Of a DNA stretch of 5,941 nucleotides, positions 1-5,941 are shown in pieces. Both the position numbers and the translations under genes were made by a program. This DNA is from Actinoplanes liguriensis (GTDB taxonomy: Bacteria; Actinomycetota; Actinomycetes; Mycobacteriales; Micromonosporaceae). Each line of letters begins with the position of its first letter. Position 1 is the first letter of the stretch. Under the pieces are notes generated by a model. It did no database searches. It was not told where the DNA came from and saw nothing but the letters and a program-made list of their open reading frames with translations. Location: positions 38,829-44,769 of the forward strand of contig KL571396.1 of NCBI GenBank assembly GCA_000715855.1, written 5' to 3'.

Positions 1-18
1 GATGTGTATAAGAGACAG
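1..18. other. Nextera/Tn5 mosaic-end adapter remnant (not genomic)
   Basis: The first 18 bases, GATGTGTATAAGAGACAG, equal the 19-base Tn5 mosaic end (AGATGTGTATAAGAGACAG) less its first A. This sequence is added by transposase-based library kits and is commonly left at contig ends when reads are not trimmed. It has no stop on the minus strand in the frame of the neighbouring gene, so it would add six false residues to that protein. It also supplies the false ATG at base 2 for a long plus-strand reading frame. A natural Tn5 end is very unlikely, since the sequence sits exactly at the window edge and no transposase is present. Confidence 0.95.
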
Positions 19-3000
19 AGAGCAGGGTGACCGAGGCCGCGCCGGCCGGGATCTCGCGGCTGTCGCGGTGGTGCATCAGCACGTCGACCGTGCACGGTTC
101 GCGGTAGACCTCCCAGATCCCGTCCGCGCCGATCGCCGGGGGCACCACGAGCTCGGTGAGGTCGGCCTCGCCGGGCGCGACCGGCCACGGCGCCCGGTAG
201 GCCGTGGTCCGGACGACGGCTTCCCACAGCAACTTGTCGACCAGCGGCGCGTCGGACAGGTGCAGCGACACCCGGTGCCGCGCGACGAGGTTGTCCATCG
301 CGTACGACCAGAGGCCGTTTGCCACGATGCTGGGGTACAGCGACCGGAAGGCCGTCTGGAAGGTCCAGAGCTCGTAGTCGGGCTTGCGCTTGTCCCAGTG
401 GTCGGCGTCGGCACCGATGTCGGACTTGAGGGTCCGGCGAAACGGCGGCGGCCTGGTGATCGGCCACTTCGGCCGGATCGCGATGTCCGGGCTGCCGGTG
501 AACGGGTCCGGCCGGCCGGACGACATCGGCGTGGGATCGTCGGCGGACGCCACCGGCATGCGCCGGTCGTCGTGGGCGGTGGCCCGGATCCAGGTACGCC
601 GGCCGGTGTCGTGTGCGAGGTCGGCCTCCCAGACACCGCGCGACATGATGCCGGCCCGCAGCAGCCGCGGCGCGCCGGCGGTGCCCTTCGGGTCGGTCCA
701 GATGTTCAGGTCCTGGACGACCGCCTGGGGCAGCCCGTTGTCGTACTGCTCCCAGTCGTGCCCGTTCTCGTGCCGGACGCCCCGCCAGACGCCGGTGGCA
801 GTGCCGGCGAACACCACCGACGGGTCGGCCGGGTCCAGCACCACCGCGAAGACCGGGTCGCGGGGCGCCAGCTCGGCGCGCAGGCCGGTCGGGCGAAGGC
901 GCCACTCGTCCTCCCGGTAGAGCCAGAGCGTCTCCGTCTCGGTGCCGGCGACACCGGTGGTCGCCAGATAGAAGTCGTGGGTGCCGGGGATCGCGAACAC
1001 ATCGGTCAGGACGGTCGAGGCCGGCGCCGGCGGGATGGTCGCCTGCCAGGTGTCGCACTCCGGGTCGACCTCGGTGTACTGGACGACGCCCTTCTCGTAC
1101 AGGACCACGATCGTGCCCGGCGACGCCCACGACATGGTGATCACCGCACCGAGGCCCGCAACGCCGAAGTCCGCGTCGTAGAGGCGGTCCTCCTTCGTCC
1201 AGGTGGCCCGCGGATCGCAGGCGGCCTCCTCGATCATCGACAGCACGCGCCAGGTGTTCGGAGCGTCGTCCGGGCCACCGCCGATGTCGTCGGTCAGCCA
1301 GAGCCGGTTGGTCCCGACGGCCAGTCGGGTACGTGGTGTCCCGGACCTGTCGTCGACGATCGCGGCGCCGTTCGAGTAGAACATCGACGCCTCGTACTCG
1401 GGCTCGTCGATGTTGCCGTTCTCGTCGACCGGAAAGACCGGCCAGAACTCGCTGCGGGTCAGCGGGTCGACGACGTTCCAGAGCGCCGAGTGCCAGTCTG
1501 CCCTGGTCAGCTGGCGGAGCAGGACGTGCGGTGCGGTCGGCACGAACAGCACGCCGCCGCCGTCGCCCTCCTCGATCAGCTCCCAGGTGGTGTCGCCGGT
1601 GCGGATCGGCACCCCGTTGTCCTGCACCCCGATCGCCAGGAACTGGCTGGACACCGGGCTTCCCCGGACGAACTGCGGCTCCAGCGAGGCGATCCCGTTG
1701 TTGCGCGCGGCGAACGAGTACACCTGGCCGGCCAGCTCCGACACGAACACCCCGCCGTCGGTGCCGGCCCACACGTGGGGCTGCCCGGGCGGCCCGGCCA
1801 GCCGGATGGCGTGCACGTCGGGGTGCACGTTGTTGCCGATCAGACCGGGCTTCAGTGTGCCGGAATGATCGACCGGGGCCAGCGCGTCGTCCCGTACGTC
1901 GAAATGGTAGAGCTGCGCGCAGAAATCGCCGCGCTGCAGCACGTCGAATGCCCGGTACGCCGACCCGCCCAGGTAGACGCGGTCGTTGCCGCCGTCCCGG
2001 TGGACCGCCAGGGCCTGGTCGTAGTTGCCTTGCGTGCCCCAGAGATCGGCCGGCACACCGGCGATCGCCGTGGCCTGCGGCGCGGTGCCGGGTGGCGTGT
2101 CGATCCGCCAGAGCGCGGGCGTCCCGGCCTGACCCAGCAGGTACACGGCGTCCGGGCCGGCCGGGGCGAAAGTCGCGACCCCGTCGCGGGCGGTGTCGCC
2201 CGGCAGGTCGATCACCTGAGGGGCCCCCGCCGGACCGTCCATCCACAGCACATCGCCGTGCACCATCGCCGCCAGCAGGCGCCCGTCGGGCAGCCAGCAC
2301 GCGTCGGCGACCGGGTGGCCACCGTAGTCGTGCTCGAGCGGCTGCAGGCGCTGCCAGCGGTAGGTGCCGTTGCGCTCGCCGAGGAACGCCCCGGCGGGCG
2401 AGCAGGCCAGCACCCGGTCGCCGTCCGCGCCGGGCGCCCGCGTCGGGTCCCGCACCAGCCGGTAGATGCCCGACCCGCCGAGCAGCTCGTGCCCACTGCG
2501 CTCCCACGGGTTCGCGCCGGGCCCGGTGGCGGCGAGGATGCCCACCCCGCCCTGCCAGGCGGCCATCGGGGCATCAGGGACGAGCGGCCAGTCGGCCAGA
2601 TCGGGCTCACCGGTGCCGACCAGCACCACGTCCTGCTCGGCGGTCGCGCCGAAGGCGACCAGCAGGCAGCCACAGACCTGCGCGTTGCTCGGCCCGCCGG
2701 GCAGCGTGTCCGGCCCGGCCGAGCTGTCGATCGGCGCCCACGTCGCGCCGCCGTCCCCGGTGTACCAGACCCCGCCCCGGGCGGTGGCCACGTACGCCCG
2801 CAGGCCGGCCGGGTCGACGGCGATGTCGCGCACCCGGCCGGTGACCCGAGGGTTGTCGACCGCCTGCCCCTTGCGGACGACGGACGGCCCGATCGGCACC
2901 CAGCGCGGGCCGTTCGGAGCGCGTCGGACCCGGCGGGTCGCCGTCGCCGCGTCGAGGGCGATGCGGTCCAGGCCGGACAGCAGGCGGCTGTTGTAGGCCG

Positions 3001-3070
3001 CACGCCTGGCAGCCCGGCCGCGCTTCTGCTGTCGGCGCTGCTCACGACTGCTGTCGGCGCTGTCGGTCAC
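19..3070 (-). CDS. Large BNR/Asp-box beta-propeller protein, C-terminus cut off by contig end
   Basis: This reading frame gives 1,017 codons from a GTG at 3068-3070 to the adapter, with no stop. An in-frame TGA at 3104-3106 limits the N-terminus, and no ATG lies nearby, so GTG is the best start. Residues 1 to about 45 are polar and basic (MTDSADSSREQRRQQKRGR...), with no signal peptide or membrane segment. A propeller region then begins. An Asp-box, TGDGGATW, lies at about 104-111. GTDGGVFVS lies at about 436-444, followed by NNGIASLEPQF and a QDNG motif at 483-486. A later blade at about 738-781 reads DPVFAVVLDPADPSVVFAG and ends WEQYDNGLP. These are hallmarks of sialidase-like, sortilin/VPS10-type and oligoxyloglucanase-type propellers, which usually bind or cleave glycans or act as scaffolds. 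I cannot assign an activity. From residue 860 (SPDIAIRP) the fold changes. The end (TVDVLMHHRDSREIPAG, from 994) looks beta-rich and may be a CARDB/Ig-like module. The true stop is outside the window. Whether the protein is exported is unclear. Confidence 0.88.
3026..3062. repeat. 15-bp direct repeat inside the 5' end of the propeller gene
   Basis: CTGCTGTCGGCGCTG occurs at 3026-3040 and again, identical, at 3048-3062. The 22-base offset puts the two copies in different codon phases of the minus-strand gene. They fall in the polar N-terminal tail (residues about 3-15), outside the propeller fold. This fits local slippage or duplication in a poorly constrained tail. Confidence 0.6.
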
Positions 3071-3072
3071 CA

Positions 3073-3088
3073 GAGCGACGGTTCGCTC
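3073..3088 (-). promoter_or_regulatory. Perfect hairpin between Shine-Dalgarno-like run and GTG start
   Basis: GAGCGA (3073-3078) and TCGCTC (3083-3088) are perfect inverted repeats around a 4-base loop, ending two bases before the GTG start at 3070. On the minus strand the only Shine-Dalgarno-like run, GGGGAG (3091-3086), overlaps the upstream arm and lies 15 bases from the start, which is too far for normal spacing. The folded hairpin could either hide part of that run or bring it closer to the start. An operator for a dimeric repressor is an alternative. The symmetry is seen directly; the function is inferred. Confidence 0.35.
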
Positions 3089-3101
3089 CCCGGCGCGACC
3101 G

Positions 3102-3107
3102 TGTCAA
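3102..3107 (-). promoter_or_regulatory. Possible -35 element (TTGACA) upstream of the propeller gene
   Basis: The minus strand reads TTGACA at 3107-3102, a perfect consensus for the housekeeping sigma -35 box, 32 bases before the GTG start. Seventeen bases downstream the sequence is GAACCG (3084-3079), a poor -10, so this is only a candidate. If it is used, the transcript would begin within a few bases of the start codon and the hairpin at 3073-3088 would lie on the promoter rather than in a leader. The gap 3071-3178 otherwise holds nothing I recognise. Confidence 0.25.
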
Positions 3108-3178
3108 GACGACTGCCGCCAACGTGACAGCTCATCGCCTCGGAAGTGAATTCGGCCGTTGCGGCGTGGCAGTTGCGG

Positions 3179-3498
3179 TCAGCAAGGTATTCGAATGGTG
3201 AATGTGCTGCCCACGTGTGGTGTGCTCACGGCGGTTATGTCACCTCCGTGGGCCTGGGTCAGGCGCCGAGCGATGGCCAGGCCCAATCCGCTGCCGCCGG
3301 TGGACCGCGACCGCGCGGGGTCTGCGCGCCAGAATCGATCGAAGACGTGTGGCAGGTCGGCCGCGGCGATGCCGGTGCCGGTGTCTTCGACTTCGATGAC
3401 CAGTTCGCTTCCGGCGCGGCCGTGAGGGTGCGTAACGGCCGGACCAGGCGTGTGCCGATGACGACAGTGGTGGCCAGGGCGAGCAGCAGCACGTCCGC
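3179..3498 (-). pseudogene. Remnant of a two-component sensor histidine kinase (internal deletion plus frameshift)
   Basis: Two pieces of one kinase survive in different minus-strand frames. The upstream piece (about 3498-3415) reads ADVLLLALATTVVIGT followed by RLVRPLRTLTAA, a membrane helix running into the start of a HAMP domain with its conserved Pro. The downstream piece (3406-3182, stop TGA at 3179-3181) is the end of an HATPase_c domain: ELVIEVEDTGTGI carries the DxGxG G1 box, HVFDRFWRAD the F box and GGSGLGLAIARRL the G2 box, ending GSTFTIRIPC. The rest of HAMP, the whole HisKA domain with the phospho-accepting His, and the N-box are absent. Compared with a normal kinase, roughly 150-170 residues are missing at a junction near 3407-3417. 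No second membrane helix, sensor domain, start or response regulator is found. It cannot work as a kinase. Confidence 0.85.
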
Positions 3499-3661
3499 GG
3501 TGACGCTCGGCCGCGTGCACAGCGCCGTAAGTGACCGAGATCTACCGAGGCTGACTCCACCGGGAAGCTCACCTCACCACCGCATGCAGGACACAAAGGA
3601 ACTCGGCATCGCATATGACGGTTACAAATGCACTTTCACAGCCACTGCAGGCACCGTGCCG
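3499..3661. other. Degraded spacer with lower GC, no supported gene
   Basis: Between the kinase remnant and the stop of the lipoprotein gene, base composition falls, especially at 3580-3640, where AT-rich words such as TTACAAATG occur. The minus-strand frame continuous with the membrane segment runs back to a TGA at 3574-3576 without looking like a sensor domain. Another frame starting at 3614 begins MRCRVPLCPACGGEV, which resembles a zinc-ribbon knuckle, but it has no ribosome site and turns into kinase shadow. I read this as eroded sequence left by the same rearrangement that truncated the kinase. Confidence 0.5.
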
Positions 3662-3665
3662 TCAG
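3645..3665 (-). terminator. Weak stem-loop at the end of the lipoprotein gene
   Basis: An imperfect inverted repeat, CTGCAGGCA-CCG-TGCCGTCAG on the plus strand, overlaps the TGA stop (3662-3664) of the lipoprotein gene. It has a GC-rich core (GGCA/TGCC) and a central two-base mismatch. No run of U follows on the minus strand, so intrinsic termination is doubtful, though actinomycete terminators often lack U-tracts. Confidence 0.25.
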
Positions 3666-4354
3666 TTATGGTGCTGGGCCCACTTCGTGCATGCCGCACC
3701 GTAGGTGGGCTTACGGTCTCCGTCGTTGTCGATCAGGCGGTCGGTGAGCCAATGCCGCTCGCCGTCACCGGATTCGACGTTGGCCAGCACGTACGATTCG
3801 AGGTTCGCCCGGTCCTTGCGTACCGTGAAGTTCTTCTCTTCGGCGTGCCGCCAGTAGCCGAGGTCGGTGCAGAACGTGACCGTCGTCTGCCCGGTGCCGG
3901 TCTGCTCGACGCCCATGACCTTGACCCAGATCGGACCGATCAGGGGGTCGTCGATCGCCGACGCCGTCGCGAACGGTGCCAGGAACTTCTCGTAGTACGC
4001 CTCGGTGAAGACGTATCGCCCGATCGGGATGACCGGAGTCCAGTCGGTCGACTGCCGTTCCCAGTACATGAATGCGAGACCGCGCCGGGCGGCGAGAACT
4101 TCGTCGGTGTCCGGGGCTCCGGCCAGATCCCAGGTGATCGGCACGTCCTTGGTCCCGTCCATCGGGAGCTTCCGGTACGCCTCATCGAAGGTCATAGCGG
4201 GTGCGGCAGCACTGCTCGGCGCCGCCGTCGACGGCGTGGTCCCGCCTGCGTCCGGATCGTCGTCGGTGCAGGCTGCCGTGGCCAGACCGACGGTCACTGC
4301 GAGGAACGCCGTGGCGAACACCGTCGGCCTGGAAATGCTCGTGCTACTTCTCAT
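3662..4354 (-). CDS. Putative lipoprotein of unknown function
   Basis: The protein has 230 residues. A longer in-frame start at 4486 would add an Arg-rich stretch that is only the shadow of the upstream gene. The ATG at 4352-4354 is preferred because it yields an export signal and overlaps the upstream stop. Residues 1-9 (MRSSTSISR) form the n-region and about 10-28 a hydrophobic core, ending ATAAC with Cys29 as the likely lipidated residue. The lipobox is weak, because -3 is Thr rather than Leu or Val. An acidic and then Ala/Ser/Thr/Pro-rich linker (TDDDPDAGG onward) leads to a folded domain from about residue 55. This contains AFMYWERQSTDW, RYVFTEAYYEKFLAPFA and TVTFCTDLGYWR, and a second late Cys (GAACTKW) that could pair with the first. 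Size and pattern recall NTF2-like accessory lipoproteins of actinobacteria, but I cannot confirm a family. It is expected outside the membrane, working with the coupled upstream product. Confidence 0.87.
   Translation of the reverse strand: MRSSTSISRPTVFATAFLAVTVGLATAACTDDDPDAGGTTPSTAAPSSAAAPAMTFDEAYRKLPMDGTKDVPITWDLAGAPDTDEVLAARRGLAFMYWERQSTDWTPVIPIGRYVFTEAYYEKFLAPFATASAIDDPLIGPIWVKVMGVEQTGTGQTTVTFCTDLGYWRHAEEKNFTVRKDRANLESYVLANVESGDGERHWLTDRLIDNDGDRKPTYGAACTKWAQHHN
4351..4354 (-). promoter_or_regulatory. ATGA stop/start overlap (translational coupling)
   Basis: The upstream gene ends AAA-TGA and the lipoprotein begins ATG within the same four bases, ATGA. A Shine-Dalgarno-like GAGGGA lies at 4369-4364, nine bases before the ATG and inside the upstream coding region. 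It is followed by CCTC (4360-4357), which can pair with its GAGG. Ribosomes finishing the upstream gene would open this small hairpin. The overlap is seen directly; coupling is the usual consequence of such junctions. Confidence 0.8.
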
Positions 4355-5941
4355 TTGAGGAGGTCCCTCGCCCATTCGTAGCCGTTCTGGTAGGAGTCGC
4401 CGGCGTTGGCGGCGGCGTTGGCGACTGTGCTCTGGCCGTGGTCGGCCTTGTATTGCTGCCAGGCCTGGTATTCCGCCGCCTTCCACTCGCTCACCGGTTT
4501 CAGGCCGCCGTCCTTGACGAGCGTGCCCGGCAGGTCTTCGAGTTTGCCGCTGTTGTACAGGGCCTGTTCGGTGAGGCCGACGGCGGTGTTGCGGCCGGCG
4601 CCGAGCGACTGGCCGACCTCGTAGTCGACGTGACCGTGGTTGTCGACTTTCGCCTGCTCCTCGGCCTGTGACATGAGATCACCGACGTACTCGTTGGCCA
4701 GGTCGCCGACGACCGGGACCGTGATCTTGCTGGTGACCTTGCCCATGACCTCGTCGACGAGCCGGCCGGCGATCTTGTAGTTGTTCTCGACGTGCTTGTT
4801 GTAGGCCTCGTCCTGCTGGGCGCTGGTGGTGTGCGCGACGTCGTGGGCGCCTTTGTCGAGGGCGCCCATCACGTTGCCGTAGTTGTGTGAGACGTTCTCC
4901 ATCGCGCGCAGGTTGCCAGGCAGGTCGTCGTGCGGGTTCTGCCGGCCGGACAGGATGTTGTCGTAGCTGCCCGCGGCGTACGCGGCCTCGGCTTTGGCGA
5001 TGGTGTCGTGCGCGCCGGGGTCCTTGCCGAGATCGGCCAGGTATCGCACCAGGTCGTTGCGGTCGACGTCGAGGGTCTGGCCGGGAATGGCGTTGTGGCC
5101 GTCGGCGATGTTGAGGTTCACGTCGAAGATGTACGCCGAGGTGATGTTGGCCAGCGGCTGGCGCAGCTGCGGGTGGATCAGGTCGGTGCTCGCGAAGGTG
5201 CCACTCTGGCCGTGCCCGGGGATCGTGCCGTTGGGGTAGTACTGGGCCTGCTCGTCGGCGCTGGTCTCGTAGATGATCGACTCGACGATGTGCCGGGCCT
5301 GCGGGCTCGGCTCTCCGGTGGTGGCGGTCTCCAACGCGGAGCCGAAGTCGTCGAGCGCGTGGCTGGAGTAGTCGCCGCCGTGCTGGATCATCTCGCTCGT
5401 CCAGCCGGGGCCGCCGGGGACGTCCGCGGTCCAGTTCCGGTCGGTGAGCAGGTAGTCGAGCCGGTCCAGCCGGCCGCCGGGCGGGCCGTCCGCGGTGAAG
5501 CTGGTGACGCCGGTGAGCAGGTCCCGGGTGGCATCGGGGTTACGTGACAGCGCGTCCATCAGGCCGTTCATCGGGTCGTAGCCGGCCGCGACGCTGTTGT
5601 CGTCGTGGCCTTCGGTCCAGTCCAGGCGCAGGTCTTCGCCGCGTTCGCCGGTCCACAGGCCGCTGTTCTCGCCCTGCGACATCTCGAAGTCGACCATGTC
5701 CCCGCCGACCGCCGTCAGGAAACCGGCGCCGTACGAGCCGTTGTGCAGCAGCGGACTGAGCAGCTGGTATCCGTAGACGGTCACATCGTGTGGCGGGCCG
5801 GAGGGGTCGACAACGGTCATCTTGCTGCGGCCGGCGGCCACCAGATCGCTGACCCACTGACTGGACAGCTCGTGGTCGCCCGGGATGTAGATCTCGTTGC
5901 GGAAGCCGCCCCTCGTGCCGGTCTCCGCGGTGGCGGCAGCC
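4351..5941 (-). CDS. Large helical protein, DUF6571-like, N-terminus beyond the window
   Basis: The open frame runs from the right edge to a TGA at 4351-4353, giving 529 visible residues. A GTG at 5839-5841 could be called as the start, but the frame stays open and protein-like upstream of it (FRNEIYIPGDHELSSQW), so the gene is partial at its 5' end. The sequence is mostly helical and rich in Asp, Asn, His, Gly and Tyr. Recognisable stretches are RLDYLLTDRNWTAD, GGDYSSHALDDFGSALETA, AMENVSHNYGNVMGALDKG and the tail GYEWARDLLK. No membrane helix or catalytic motif is seen in this part. The LLTDRNW and GSALETATTG pattern and size recall the uncharacterised DUF6571 proteins of Streptomyces and Actinoplanes relatives, which I recall near WXG100/type VII-type proteins. 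That assignment is from memory and tentative. I see no clear YxxxD/E export signal at the C-terminus. The ATGA overlap with the lipoprotein gene makes a shared role at the envelope likely. Confidence 0.87.
   Translation of the reverse strand, partial: AAATAETGTRGGFRNEIYIPGDHELSSQWVSDLVAAGRSKMTVVDPSGPPHDVTVYGYQLLSPLLHNGSYGAGFLTAVGGDMVDFEMSQGENSGLWTGERGEDLRLDWTEGHDDNSVAAGYDPMNGLMDALSRNPDATRDLLTGVTSFTADGPPGGRLDRLDYLLTDRNWTADVPGGPGWTSEMIQHGGDYSSHALDDFGSALETATTGEPSPQARHIVESIIYETSADEQAQYYPNGTIPGHGQSGTFASTDLIHPQLRQPLANITSAYIFDVNLNIADGHNAIPGQTLDVDRNDLVRYLADLGKDPGAHDTIAKAEAAYAAGSYDNILSGRQNPHDDLPGNLRAMENVSHNYGNVMGALDKGAHDVAHTTSAQQDEAYNKHVENNYKIAGRLVDEVMGKVTSKITVPVVGDLANEYVGDLMSQAEEQAKVDNHGHVDYEVGQSLGAGRNTAVGLTEQALYNSGKLEDLPGTLVKDGGLKPVSEWKAAEYQAWQQYKADHGQSTVANAAANAGDSYQNGYEWARDLLK

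Noticed and set aside
1333..2844. Plus-strand frame of 503 codons
   Set aside because: The product is dominated by Arg, Ala, Pro and Ser with no fold, typical of an off-frame reading of high-GC coding DNA.
2212..3045. Minus-strand frame of 277 codons in another phase
   Set aside because: It overlaps the propeller gene on the same strand and its product is low-complexity Arg/Ser/Pro/Ala sequence.
2..3127. Very long plus-strand open frame (1,041 codons)
   Set aside because: It starts at an ATG inside the adapter and is codon-for-codon antisense to the propeller gene. Its product is a Val/Arg/Asp/His-rich shadow with no domain, while the minus frame has clear propeller motifs.
3112..3173. Inverted repeat ACTGCC / GGCAGT flanking the gap before the propeller gene
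   Set aside because: Only 6 bp arms with a 50-base loop in GC-rich DNA; easily expected by chance and not followed by a U-tract.
3146..4381. Plus-strand frame of 411 codons
   Set aside because: It lies antisense to the kinase remnant and the lipoprotein gene, crosses both and the spacer, and shows no domain; the opposite strand carries recognisable proteins.
4930..5547. Plus-strand frame of 205 codons, Val/Gly-rich
   Set aside because: It is a shadow of the DUF6571-like gene; the Val-, Arg- and Gly-rich composition is the usual antisense pattern of Asp/Ala/Asn-rich coding sequence.
5839..5841. GTG as the true start of the DUF6571-like gene
   Set aside because: The frame remains open to the window edge with plausible protein sequence upstream, so this is most likely an internal Val codon.

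Overview
The window is a high-GC stretch with strong third-position G/C bias, several GTG starts and protein families typical of Actinobacteria. A filamentous actinomycete of the Micromonosporaceae or Streptomyces kind is likely, but no marker gene fixes the genus. Every real gene I can support lies on the minus strand. Long plus-strand reading frames, including one of more than 1,000 codons, are antisense shadows. Bases 1-18 are not genomic: they match the Tn5/Nextera transposase mosaic end used in library preparation, so the left edge is a raw contig or read end and the genome starts at about base 19.

In order of transcription (right to left): a large alpha-helical protein resembling the actinobacterial DUF6571 group enters from the right edge without its N-terminus and ends at 4351. 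Its stop overlaps the ATG of a 230-residue putative lipoprotein (3662-4354) in an ATGA junction, so the two are almost certainly co-translated. Next comes a wreck of a two-component sensor kinase (about 3179-3498). A membrane/HAMP-like segment is joined out of frame to the last 75 residues of an HATPase domain, with the HisKA/H-box and N-box gone. After a gap of about 108 bases, which holds a possible -35 element and a perfect hairpin next to the start codon, a very large beta-propeller protein with BNR/Asp-box features begins at a GTG at 3070. It runs 1,017 codons to the adapter, where it is cut off.

The lipoprotein and its coupled partner look like a cell-envelope or secretion-linked pair of unknown function. 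The propeller protein has no visible signal peptide, and nothing in the window ties it functionally to the pair. I see no tRNA, rRNA, CRISPR array, insertion sequence or phage genes. No fully convincing new system is visible. The items most worth a second look are the coupled pair, the kinase deletion junction, the unusual C-terminus of the propeller protein and the start-proximal hairpin.
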